From IMG/VR virus record IMGVR_UViG_3300027974_000198, positions 1 through 20,608 of that record: a DNA stretch of 20,608 nt; one strand, given 5' to 3'. Both the position numbers and the translations under genes were made by a program. Positions within the stretch are counted from its first letter, which is position 1. Every line of letters begins with the position of its first letter. The stretch is from a virus. Shown here piece after piece: positions 11,211 through 19,431 of this stretch. Under the pieces are notes generated by a model. It saw nothing but the letters and a program-made list of their open reading frames with translations, searched no databases and was not told the DNA's origin.

Positions 11211-13124
11211 ATGGCCACAAATAACTTGGCACCCGGCGGCAGAAATGTATTGAGTTCTATGCTGGGTTGGATGCAAGATCCAAACCGGACGCAGCAAATG
11301 CAAGGTATTGGCCAAGCGCTTAGTGGTAAAAATTTGCAGGAATCTCAACAACGCTGGCGTGATTTGCAGGCGAAGGCTTTTGGTGACAAGAGAAATCCGC
11401 TGAAGGTAACTGACCAGGCTGCGTTTGAGGAATTGTCGAATATGACGATGGCGGGGCCGATGTCGTTTGCCTCAATGGGCATAACCAAGGGTGTTAAGCC
11501 TGCAACTGATTTACAGAAATTGCAGGACATTACCGAGCAATATCAGAAATTAAGCAGCAAGGATCGAGATCTGGCTGATTTAGCTTTTACTGGTGAGGTG
11601 ACGGGTAGTGCGGTGCCGCGGTCCGAAGTGAAGAAGATACTCAAGGGCAATCCGGACATAGCCAAGTCGATATTGAACAATCCGGCTTTTAAGATTAACG
11701 GGTATGTGCCCAAGTCGGTAATTGATGATGCGTTGAGTACGCGCATGAGGATGAAGGGTGAAACACCGACGACGCCAGGGGCGAAGGCGAGCGAAGCTGA
11801 GTGGAAGGCTTGGGGTGAGAAGCACGGGGTGAATATGACGGTGACTGAGCCTCAGTCGTTGGGCATTACTGATTTGACCAGCAAGAGGGAGATCAAGATA
11901 CCTGGTGGTTTGGAGGGTAAGTTTACGGTGCCGGATATGTTTTGGATGAAGGCAAACAACATTGACCCTGGTGCGCTGCCGAAGGATTTGCATGATCAGT
12001 TGATGCAGAAATTGATCAGGACGCATGAGGTGGCGAATCCGGATCAAGTGGATATGTTTAACCGGTTGAGCTTTGCTCAGTTGTCGCCTAATGCGCCGTT
12101 GACGCCGAATGAATTTTTGGCGCAGCGGTTGCGGTTGACGAATATGGATGAGCTGAAGGCTTTGGCCAGTAGGGTTGGCGAGCCTGGTTTGTCTGTGACG
12201 GCGCAAGGGCAGACGGGAGTGCAGGCAGCTGGCCGCGGTGGTATGGGAGTGCTGGGCACGGCTGAGTTGAAGAATCAGGCGATGTTGGCCAAGTTGATTT
12301 TGGACAAGCCGGAGATGTTTCAGATTGCACCTGGTGAGACTATGCGCGACGTGACGTTGAGGGTGATGAATCAGGTGCCGGGTTTGGGGCCGAAGACTGC
12401 GTCGCTTGGCACGCCTTGGTTGGACTTGAACCGTGCAAACACGTCGGCAGTTGACTTGCACATGATCCGGCACTCGTATGAGAGGATGCTGGACGATCCG
12501 ATTGTGGGCGAGGCTTTTAGAACGCGCATGGCTGGCAAGTTGGGAGTTGAGCCGACTAAAGAAGCTATTTTGGGAGTGCCGACAAAGAAGGTTGAGAAGG
12601 CTGCGATTGACGTGATTGGTGGATCATCATTGTCGAAGATGTACCGCACAAGAACTGGCGAATTGAACGAGATACCTGGTGTGGCCACGCCTGAGAAGTT
12701 GGCGTTTGAGCCTAAGCAGCTGCAAGATTTCAACCCGTTTTACAAGAGAGTGGTTGACTACGTTGATGAGTCTAGGGGTGAAAATCCGGCGATTGAGTTG
12801 TTTCCCGAGCAGTGGCGCAAGTGGGACGTGTACCGGCAACGGTTAGAGCCGCATGAGTTTGCTCATCCGGACTACAGGTTGTTGCCTAAGCAGTCATGGG
12901 AAGAGATGCGAGATGCGCTGACGGCGCACAAGCAAGCAGGGTACACCGGCACTAAGCCGGTGATGAAGGAAGGCGATTGGCGACAGCTGTACTATGGTGC
13001 CGCCACTCCAGCAGCCTTAGCTGGCACGGCAGCATTAGCTGGTGGAGCAATGGCTGCAAAAAATATGCTGGCGCCACAACCGGCGCCAGAACAGCCAGCC
13101 AACTACATGTTGTCGCCATACTGA
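11211..13124 (+). CDS. 637-residue phage protein with embedded HhH-GPD glycosylase-like signature
   Basis: A large protein with no overall family I can name, starting after AGGGG at an ATG in an AT-rich leader. The N-terminal 100 residues include NPLKVTDQAAFEELSNMTMAGPM, an element seen in phage virion-associated or polyvalent proteins. Residues about 285-425 resemble an HhH-GPD DNA glycosylase core: a helical lead-in (LKNQAMLAKLILDKPEMF), then VPGLGPKTASLGTPW (389-403) and SAVDLHMIR (412-420). This matches the LPGVGxKTA...VDTHV signature with Lys395 and Asp415 at the positions of catalytic Lys120 and Asp138 of endonuclease III, separated by 20 rather than 18. No Fe-S cysteines are present. 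Residues 598-618 are Ala/Gly-rich and hydrophobic. It overlaps the terminase start by TGATG. The glycosylase call is inference; the protein may be injected or packaged. Confidence 0.75.
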   Translation: MATNNLAPGGRNVLSSMLGWMQDPNRTQQMQGIGQALSGKNLQESQQRWRDLQAKAFGDKRNPLKVTDQAAFEELSNMTMAGPMSFASMGITKGVKPATDLQKLQDITEQYQKLSSKDRDLADLAFTGEVTGSAVPRSEVKKILKGNPDIAKSILNNPAFKINGYVPKSVIDDALSTRMRMKGETPTTPGAKASEAEWKAWGEKHGVNMTVTEPQSLGITDLTSKREIKIPGGLEGKFTVPDMFWMKANNIDPGALPKDLHDQLMQKLIRTHEVANPDQVDMFNRLSFAQLSPNAPLTPNEFLAQRLRLTNMDELKALASRVGEPGLSVTAQGQTGVQAAGRGGMGVLGTAELKNQAMLAKLILDKPEMFQIAPGETMRDVTLRVMNQVPGLGPKTASLGTPWLDLNRANTSAVDLHMIRHSYERMLDDPIVGEAFRTRMAGKLGVEPTKEAILGVPTKKVEKAAIDVIGGSSLSKMYRTRTGELNEIPGVATPEKLAFEPKQLQDFNPFYKRVVDYVDESRGENPAIELFPEQWRKWDVYRQRLEPHEFAHPDYRLLPKQSWEEMRDALTAHKQAGYTGTKPVMKEGDWRQLYYGAATPAALAGTAALAGGAMAAKNMLAPQPAPEQPANYMLSPY

Positions 13125-14647
13125 TGCAAACCACAATTTACAAATCTGAAGAAGAACAAAAGCTGATGGTGGAGTTATGGTCACCGGCCATAGCTGATGA
13201 TCCGGAGGCTTTTGTGCTTTTTGCATTTCCTTGGGGCCAGAAGAATACTCCGCTGGAGAAGTTTAGTGGCCCACGCAAATGGCAGAGGGAAGTGCTCAGA
13301 GACATTACCCAGCACATCAAGAAGCAAAAGGGTTTGATTGACTATGACACCATCCGCATGGCCGTGTCATCCGGTCGAGGCATTGGCAAATCAGCCTTGG
13401 TGTCCTGGTTGATTTTGTGGATGCTAACCACCCGCATTGGTGGCTCAGTAGTGGTCAGCGCCAACAGCGAGAACCAGCTGCGCTCAGTTACCTGGGCCGA
13501 GCTGACCAAATGGGCTGCAATGCTCATTAACTCGCACTGGTGGGAAATCAGTGCTACCAAACTGGTGCCAGCACAATGGTTGACCGAGCTGGTTGAGCGC
13601 GATTTGCGTAAAGGCACCCGTTATTGGGCATGTGAGGGCAAGCTCTGGAGTGCTGAAAACCCCGATTCTTACGCTGGTGTGCACAATCAAGACGGGATGA
13701 TGCTGATTTTTGACGAATCCAGCGGTATACCTAACCCGATTTGGGAAGTTGGAGCTGGATTCTTTACTGAAAACACGCCGGACAGGTACTGGTTTGCATT
13801 TTCCAACCCCCGGCGCAATGAGGGCTACTTTTTTGAGTGTTTTCACGCCAAACGGGACTTTTGGACGTCAAAAATTGTGGATGCTAGGACGGTGGAGGAC
13901 ACCGACAAGTCGATTTATGAGCAGATCATTGCCGAATATGGCGAGGACAGCAGCCAGGCTAAGGTTGAGGTTTATGGCGAGTTCCCTTCAGCTGGTGAGG
14001 ATCAATTTATCAGCCCGGTGATTGTGGATGATGCTGCCAAGCGCCCGCGTTACAAGGATTTGACGGCACCAATCATCCTTGGAGTTGATCCAGCCAGGGG
14101 TGGCGCAGATTCGACGGTGATTGTGGTGAGACAAGGACGGGACATTGTGGCCATAAAGCGGTACAAGGGCGAGGACACGATGGAGATTGTGGGCCGAGTG
14201 ATTGATGCGATTGAGGAATACAAGCCAACGCTTACCGTCATTGATGAGGGTGGCCTTGGGTATGGGATACTAGACCGGCTGACAGAACAACGCTACAAAG
14301 TCAGAGGGGTGAACTTTGGAGGCAAGGCCAAGCACTCGCAGGCATTTGGAAATAAGCGAGCAGAGATGTGGAACGACATGCGTAACTGGCTGAAATCTGC
14401 TAGTATCCCCACAGATCGGCAGCTGAAGGCTGATTTCACTGGCCCAACGAAGAAACCAAATTCTTCAGGCACTATATTTTTGGAAGGCAAGAAAGAGATG
14501 CGAGCAAGAGGGTTAGCTTCACCGGATGCAGCTGATGCACTTGCTGTTACATTTGCATTTCCTGTAGCGCACAGAGAATACAGGGAGCCTACAATCAGGC
14601 AACTTTCTTCTCAAAGCGCAGTTTCAACCGGATGGATGGGAGCGTAG
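13124..14647 (+). CDS. Terminase large subunit (ATPase-nuclease)
   Basis: The start at 13124 (MQTTIYKSEEE) overlaps the preceding stop as TGATG; the frame is open further upstream, but that part would overlap the previous gene. The 507-residue protein has the packaging-motor layout. The N-terminal ATPase carries Walker A SSGRGIGKSA (82-91), an adenine-side SANSENQLRSVTW stretch, and Walker B MLIFDESS (193-200, D197, E198). A coupling-type SNPRRNEG (227-234) follows. The C-terminal RNase H-like nuclease carries D322 in GVDPARGG, D374 in VIDEGGLGYG and a late acidic DAADALAV. It packages DNA through the portal encoded downstream. The length and motif order are normal. Confidence 0.93.
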   Translation: MQTTIYKSEEEQKLMVELWSPAIADDPEAFVLFAFPWGQKNTPLEKFSGPRKWQREVLRDITQHIKKQKGLIDYDTIRMAVSSGRGIGKSALVSWLILWMLTTRIGGSVVVSANSENQLRSVTWAELTKWAAMLINSHWWEISATKLVPAQWLTELVERDLRKGTRYWACEGKLWSAENPDSYAGVHNQDGMMLIFDESSGIPNPIWEVGAGFFTENTPDRYWFAFSNPRRNEGYFFECFHAKRDFWTSKIVDARTVEDTDKSIYEQIIAEYGEDSSQAKVEVYGEFPSAGEDQFISPVIVDDAAKRPRYKDLTAPIILGVDPARGGADSTVIVVRQGRDIVAIKRYKGEDTMEIVGRVIDAIEEYKPTLTVIDEGGLGYGILDRLTEQRYKVRGVNFGGKAKHSQAFGNKRAEMWNDMRNWLKSASIPTDRQLKADFTGPTKKPNSSGTIFLEGKKEMRARGLASPDAADALAVTFAFPVAHREYREPTIRQLSSQSAVSTGWMGA

Positions 14648-14648
14648 A

Positions 14649-14801
14649 ATGGCAACTAAACCTGGACTTTATGCAAACATTCACGCCAAACAGGCACGTA
14701 TTGCCGCGGGCAGCAAAGAAAAAATGCGCCCTGTAGGCGCAAAAGGCGCTCCAACAGCCAAAGATTTCAAAGACTCGGCCAAAACTGCAAAGAAGAAATA
14801 A
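14649..14801 (+). CDS. 50-residue basic small phage protein (MATKPGLYANIHAK type)
   Basis: Fifty residues, starting one base after the terminase stop codon. The product is MATKPGLYANIHAKQARIAA followed by a GSKEKMRPVGAKGAPTAKDF stretch and a Lys-rich tail. Short proteins with this start and a KGAPTAKDFKDSAKT-like tail sit next to portal or terminase genes in many phages, recognised by general resemblance. High Lys and Ala, no cysteine. Its function is unknown; a DNA- or head-associated role is inferred from charge and position. Confidence 0.8.
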   Translation: MATKPGLYANIHAKQARIAAGSKEKMRPVGAKGAPTAKDFKDSAKTAKKK

Positions 14802-14802
14802 C

Positions 14803-14940
14803 ATGCCACTCGTTAAATCCAAATCACCCGAAGCCTTCCGCAAGAACATCAAAGCCGAAGTCGCTGCCGGTAAGCCGGTCAAACAGGCCGTGGCAATCGC
14901 TTACGCAACCAAGCGTGAAGCAGAAAAGAAGAAAAAATAA
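14803..14940 (+). CDS. 45-residue Lys-rich small phage protein (MPLVKSKS type)
   Basis: A 45-residue protein one base after the previous stop, reading MPLVKSKSPEAFRKNIKAEV, then AAGKPVKQAVAIAYATKREA and a KKKK end. The pattern MPLVKSKS...F.KN(I/V)K.E...GKP.KQAVAIAY..KR is shared by small proteins next to the portal in many phages. It is predicted as two short helices with a basic tail. The stop overlaps the portal start (TAATG), so it is translationally coupled to the portal. No biochemical role is known to me. Confidence 0.8.
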   Translation: MPLVKSKSPEAFRKNIKAEVAAGKPVKQAVAIAYATKREAEKKKK

Positions 14941-17114
14941 TGGCAGATTACACAGGCATCGCCGCAGCCGGTGCTGTGGCCAACGGCGGCAAGCAAAAGG
15001 ACACATCATCCAGTGTCTTGGCGACTGCTCGCGCGCGGTTGGACATGGCTATCGCCGCGCTGTCTGAATCCCGCGAAGATGAGATTGACGACCTGAAGTT
15101 CTACGCTGGTTCGCCCGACAACCATTGGCAATGGCCAGCGGACGTACTGGCCACCCGAGGCGCGGTTCAAGGTCAGACCATCAACGCCAGGCCGTGCCTG
15201 ACAATCAACAAACTGCCCCAGCACGTAAGGCAAGTGACCAATGACCAACGGCAAAACCGCCCAAGTGGCAAAGTTATTCCAGCCGATGACCACGCAGACA
15301 TTGAAGTTGCAGAAATCTTCAACGGCATGGTCAGACACATCGAGTACATCAGCGACGCCGACGTCGCGTACGATACTGCGTGTGAAAACCAAGTCTCCTA
15401 CGGCGAAGGCTACATCCGCATCCTGACCGAGTATTGCGACGCAGACACGTTTGACCAAGACATCAAGATTGGCCGTGTTCGTAACTCATTCAGCGTCTAC
15501 ATGGACCCAACCATTCAAGACCCAACCGGCGCAGATCAACAATGGTGCTTTGTCACTGAAGACATCCCCAAAGACGAATACACCCGCAAATACCCTAACT
15601 CAGCGCCCATCACCACACTGCAATCGCTGGGTGTGGGCGACCAAAATCTGAGCCAATGGCTCACCGAAGATACTATCCGCGTTGCTGATTACTACTATGT
15701 AGATTACGACAAATCAACGCTTAACTTGTACCCAGGGAACGTGACCGCTTTTGAAGGCACCCCAGAGGACAAACAACTGAAAGAAATTTATGGCAAACCT
15801 AAAAGATCTCGTGAATCGGATCGTGTCAAGATTAAATACTGCAAGATTAACGGTTATGAAATTCTTGAAGAACGCGATTGGGCGGGGAAATACATCCCCG
15901 TAGTCCGCATTGTTGGCAATGAGTTTGAAGTCGATGGCCGCTTGTACGTGTCTGGCCTTGTGCGTAACGCCAAAGATGCCCAGCGCATGTACAACTACTG
16001 GGTGAGCCAAGAGGCAGAGATGCTGGCCTTGGCACCCAAGGCACCGTTTATCGGCTACGGTGGCCAGTTTGAAGGCTATGAGAACCAGTGGAAGACTGCA
16101 AACACGACCAACTGGCCGTATTTGGAAGTCAATCCAGACGTTACAGACGGCGCAGGCTCAATCCTGCCATTACCCCAGCGGGCACAGCCTCCAATGGCCT
16201 CCAGCGGGCTGTTGCAGGCCAAAGCAGGCGCTTCTGAGGACATCAAAGCATCTACTGGCCAATACAACGCGTCTTTAGGTATGTCGTCCAACGAGCGCAG
16301 CGGCAAAGCCATTCTGGCCCGCCAGCGCGAGGGTGATGTGGGCACTTACCACTACGGTGACAACTTGGCCCGTGGTGTACGGCACATCGTGCGCCAGTTG
16401 GTGGACTTGATCCCCAAGGTATACGACACCCAACGTGTGGCTCGCATCATTGGTGTGGACGGCGAAACCAATATGGTCAAGCTGAACCCTGACCAGCCGG
16501 AAGCAGTCCGCAAGATTACCGATCAAAACAACCCTGACATTGTGATTGACAAAATTTACAACCCAAGTGTCGGCAAGTACGACGTGGTGGTTGCTACCGG
16601 CCCAGGCTACGCAACCAAGCGCCAAGAAGCCTTGGAAGCAATGGCTCAACTGTTGCAGGGTAATCCGCAACTGTGGTCTGTGGCCGGTGACCTGTTCGTC
16701 AAGAACATGGATTGGCCAGGTGCCCAAGAGATGGCCAAACGCTTTGCTAAGACCATTGATCCTAAGCTCATGGAAGACGGCGACAAGTCACCAGAGTTGC
16801 AAATGGCCGAGCAGCAAATGCAAGCAATGGGTCAAGAGATGGAGCAGATGCACCAGATGATCACCAATGTTGGCAAATCCATTGAGATGCAAGACATGGA
16901 GCGCAAAGACTTTGAAGCTCAGGTAAAACTTTACGAAGCCGAGACCAAACGAATTGCTGCGGTGCAAGCAGGTATGAGCGAGCAACAGATCCAAGATATT
17001 GCTATGGGCGTGGTTGCTGCGGCAATGGAATCGCAAAACATGGTCAATGAAATGCCTGGCCGTGAACAGCAACAGGAAATGGAAACTATGCCACCACAAG
17101 GAATGCCCCAATGA
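14940..17114 (+). CDS. Portal protein, P22-like
   Basis: The 724-residue protein fits the P22 gp1-like portal family in length and sequence. The N-terminal helix (RARLDMAIAALSESREDEIDD) is followed by DLKFYAGSPDNHWQWP, then RPCLTINKLPQHVRQVTNDQR and a conserved EGYIRILTEY wing segment, with FSVYMDPT. The crown/barrel end is long and rich in Met and Gln (EQQMQAMGQEMEQM...) with coiled-coil character, as expected for the portal barrel. It forms a dodecameric ring at the capsid vertex through which the terminase moves DNA. The next gene starts within its stop codon region (ATGATG). The order small protein, portal, without a directly following scaffold or capsid gene, is unusual. Confidence 0.9.
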   Translation: MADYTGIAAAGAVANGGKQKDTSSSVLATARARLDMAIAALSESREDEIDDLKFYAGSPDNHWQWPADVLATRGAVQGQTINARPCLTINKLPQHVRQVTNDQRQNRPSGKVIPADDHADIEVAEIFNGMVRHIEYISDADVAYDTACENQVSYGEGYIRILTEYCDADTFDQDIKIGRVRNSFSVYMDPTIQDPTGADQQWCFVTEDIPKDEYTRKYPNSAPITTLQSLGVGDQNLSQWLTEDTIRVADYYYVDYDKSTLNLYPGNVTAFEGTPEDKQLKEIYGKPKRSRESDRVKIKYCKINGYEILEERDWAGKYIPVVRIVGNEFEVDGRLYVSGLVRNAKDAQRMYNYWVSQEAEMLALAPKAPFIGYGGQFEGYENQWKTANTTNWPYLEVNPDVTDGAGSILPLPQRAQPPMASSGLLQAKAGASEDIKASTGQYNASLGMSSNERSGKAILARQREGDVGTYHYGDNLARGVRHIVRQLVDLIPKVYDTQRVARIIGVDGETNMVKLNPDQPEAVRKITDQNNPDIVIDKIYNPSVGKYDVVVATGPGYATKRQEALEAMAQLLQGNPQLWSVAGDLFVKNMDWPGAQEMAKRFAKTIDPKLMEDGDKSPELQMAEQQMQAMGQEMEQMHQMITNVGKSIEMQDMERKDFEAQVKLYEAETKRIAAVQAGMSEQQIQDIAMGVVAAAMESQNMVNEMPGREQQQEMETMPPQGMPQ

Positions 17115-17479
17115 TGTACAAGGCCGCTGATTTCGTAGGAATGCTGTTCCTTGCCCGTGATGTGGCGCACAGCGTCCACCTTAACACTCGCAGCTATTCC
17201 AAGCACGTTGCGCTCAACACGTTCTATGACAGCATCATTGACCACGCAGACGCATTTGCTGAAGCCTATCAAGGCCGTCATGGTCTGATGGGGCCAATTA
17301 CGCTGCATTCGGCTACCAAGACGTCCAACATCATTGACTTTTTGCAAAGCCAATTGGACGATATTGAAAAATGCCGTTATGAAGTGGTAGACAAATCTGA
17401 TTCATCATTGCAGCAATTGATTGATAATATCGTTGAACTGTACCTCACAACCCTCTACAAACTCCGCTTTTTGGCGTAA
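17111..17479 (+). CDS. Dps/ferritin-like helical-bundle phage protein (DUF5856-like)
   Basis: The 122-residue protein overlaps the portal stop (ATGATG, with starts at 17111 or 17114). It is helical throughout: KAADFVGMLFLARDVAHSVHL, then TRSYSKHVALNTFYDSIIDH, ADAFAEAYQGR and a final helix LQQLIDNIVELYLTTLYKL. The H-x3-T-x-S-Y-x-x-H and D-x-F/x-x-AE pattern resembles the first helices of Dps/mini-ferritins and of a phage group I recall as DUF5856. A complete di-iron site cannot be proven. Its position among structural genes suggests a virion or assembly protein. Confidence is moderate on fold, low on activity. Confidence 0.72.
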   Translation: MMYKAADFVGMLFLARDVAHSVHLNTRSYSKHVALNTFYDSIIDHADAFAEAYQGRHGLMGPITLHSATKTSNIIDFLQSQLDDIEKCRYEVVDKSDSSLQQLIDNIVELYLTTLYKLRFLA

Positions 17480-17488
17480 GGAAACATC

Positions 17489-17758
17489 ATGGCAAACTAC
17501 ATGCAATTGGCCGCGACCAAACAAGTCAAAGTTGGTGCAGGCAAACTTTTCGGTATTTTTGTGTCGGCAACTTCAAGCGGTACATTGGTCATTTATGACT
17601 CAGGCGCGTCCAGCACCGGTGACCCCAAGATTTCTGACACCATCACCGTAGCCGCAGGCACAACGTACTTGAACATTCCTGCGGGTCTGTATTTCAACAA
17701 AGGACTGTATATAGTGCTTGGTGGCACTTCAGCGTCCTTTACAGTAGCATACGAATAA
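17489..17758 (+). CDS. Small beta-rich virion-type protein (89 residues)
   Basis: The start is fixed by the strong AAGGAAACATCATG context. The product MANYMQLAATKQVKVGAGKL continues as alternating short strands (LFGIFVSATSSGTLVIYDSG) with Gly/Thr turns and ends ASFTVAYE, giving a compact all-beta fold. The closing GLYIVLGGTSASFTVAYE recurs in small phage structural proteins. Decoration or tail-associated roles are possible. No enzyme motif is visible. It lies between the Dps-like protein and the tailspike. Confidence 0.72.
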   Translation: MANYMQLAATKQVKVGAGKLFGIFVSATSSGTLVIYDSGASSTGDPKISDTITVAAGTTYLNIPAGLYFNKGLYIVLGGTSASFTVAYE

Positions 17759-17767
17759 AGGTTAATC

Positions 17768-19423
17768 ATGGCCGTCAATCTTTCCGCGCTTGCTGGAGCA
17801 GGCCAACAGTTTTTTGATAACAGCGGCGTAATTTTGTCGGGTGGCAAGTTGTACAGCTACGCGGCTGGAACAACAACGCCTCAAGCTACATACACTTCCG
17901 CTTCTGGCTCTACCGCGCACACAAATCCTATTATTTTAAATTCAGCAGGCCGTGTCGCAACAGGTGAAATTTGGCTGACTGCGGGAAGCAACTATAAGTT
18001 TGTTTTGTATACCAGCACTGATGTTTTAATTGCTACTTGGGACAACATTACTGGTATTAACGGCACAGGCATTACATCTAATGCTTCGAATGTCACATAC
18101 GACCCCGCAGGAACTGGCGCTGTAGCAACTACGGTGCAAACCAAATTGCGGGAAAGTGTAAGTCTTGCAGATTTTGGTGGGGTTCAAAACGGTACAACTG
18201 ATGACACTGCTGCATGGGACTTGATGATTGCAAATGCACCATCAGGCGCAACTTGTTTGATTAGCGGCCCATCACTTATTTCCTCAACAATTGTTGTTAA
18301 CCGAAAACTTCAATTTGAATTTCAAGGAAATGCTGCCGTAGCTAAAACGGAATTACCTTACGCTTATATTCTTAAAAAATCAACAATGACAACTGCTGGT
18401 TTACAAATTTCATACGACGGATTTGTAATGCGTGGTGGCGGTGTTGTTGGTCAAACAGGCAACACTGGCGATGGTATTCAAGTTTTGGCTAATAACGTCA
18501 CTTTATACAATCCTTGCGGGATAAATTGTGGTGGAGATGGTATTCGTATTGGTTCTGATTCTGTGGGTATAAATGCAAATACATTTTGCATCATTAAACC
18601 AGTTTGTTCACAAAATACGGGCAATGGAATTTACATAAACGATGAAGGTACTCCATCTGGCCCTGATGCTAATGCTGGAACAATCATTACTCCATTTTGT
18701 CAAGGAAATACGTTAGATGGAATACGAATTAAAAATGCAGTTAAAAACACAATCATAGGGCCATTGCTAGAAGAAAATACTGGTGCTGGTTTACGCATCC
18801 AAACAACAGGTCAATATACTACTGCTGTTGGTGGTGATTACGAAGGCAATACTGCTGGTGACATTATTATTGAAGCTGGTTCTTCGTGGAATCAACTAAT
18901 CAGTCCTGGTGTGCTTGGAACAATTACTGATAACGGTCAGTCAACAACCATAATAGATAGAGCTTCAATTCAAACTGGTTCTTTGGCTGGTGCTGTATTT
19001 AACAATGGAACTACTGGTGCTTCATATTCTGGCTCTAATGAATGCTACGTTCAGTTAAATGGAGACGCTAACCCTCGTGCAAAGTTTGGTTGGAGTGCGG
19101 CTGCTGCCCCACTTACAGGGCTAGTTGCTGGTCAAGTAATGCACTGTCAAAACACAATGTGGGTTACAAGTCGAGATACCGTATCAGGCAGAGTGCGATT
19201 AGCCGCTGGTACTGGACTTACTGCATTTGTTCAGCTTGACCCGCAAAATTTAGTGTTTGAAATTAGTGGTGTAGACCCTAAATTTTCAGGCACAAATTCT
19301 ACTGGCTCTAACACCCCAGCTTTAGGGTCTAACTTTCCTGGGGTGACTACTACCGCACCATATACATGGATACGGGCTAAAGCAGCAGACGGTACTACGA
19401 TATATATACCAGCTTGGAAATAA
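17768..19423 (+). CDS. Tailspike with head-binding domain and beta-helix (pectate-lyase-like)
   Basis: This is a 551-residue receptor-binding protein. Residues 1-110 resemble the phage tail fibre/P22-type head-binding module (QQFFDNSGVILSGGKLYSY, then NPIILNSAGRV, YKFVLY and WDNI). Residues 130-150 hold SLADFGGVQNGTTDDTAAWD, the entry motif of pectate-lyase-3-type right-handed beta-helices. Repeated rungs with GDGIRI, GNGIYI, DGIRIK and GAGLRI cover about 200-360. The C-terminus (NTPALGSNFPGVTTTAPYTW, then DGTTIYIPAWK) is a recurrent fibre end domain. It probably binds and may degrade host surface polysaccharide as a trimer. Codons in the middle are markedly more A/T-ending than in the terminase or portal genes, hinting at a transferred host-range module. 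Confidence 0.88.
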   Translation: MAVNLSALAGAGQQFFDNSGVILSGGKLYSYAAGTTTPQATYTSASGSTAHTNPIILNSAGRVATGEIWLTAGSNYKFVLYTSTDVLIATWDNITGINGTGITSNASNVTYDPAGTGAVATTVQTKLRESVSLADFGGVQNGTTDDTAAWDLMIANAPSGATCLISGPSLISSTIVVNRKLQFEFQGNAAVAKTELPYAYILKKSTMTTAGLQISYDGFVMRGGGVVGQTGNTGDGIQVLANNVTLYNPCGINCGGDGIRIGSDSVGINANTFCIIKPVCSQNTGNGIYINDEGTPSGPDANAGTIITPFCQGNTLDGIRIKNAVKNTIIGPLLEENTGAGLRIQTTGQYTTAVGGDYEGNTAGDIIIEAGSSWNQLISPGVLGTITDNGQSTTIIDRASIQTGSLAGAVFNNGTTGASYSGSNECYVQLNGDANPRAKFGWSAAAAPLTGLVAGQVMHCQNTMWVTSRDTVSGRVRLAAGTGLTAFVQLDPQNLVFEISGVDPKFSGTNSTGSNTPALGSNFPGVTTTAPYTWIRAKAADGTTIYIPAWK

Positions 19424-19431
19424 AAAAGTAA

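Noticed and set aside
11580-12473. A 297-codon minus-strand ORF opposite the 637-residue gene
   Set aside because: Its translation is full of Arg, His, Leu and Gln with no domain pattern, typical of an antisense shadow of a real gene; the plus-strand gene has a ribosome site and coupling to terminase.
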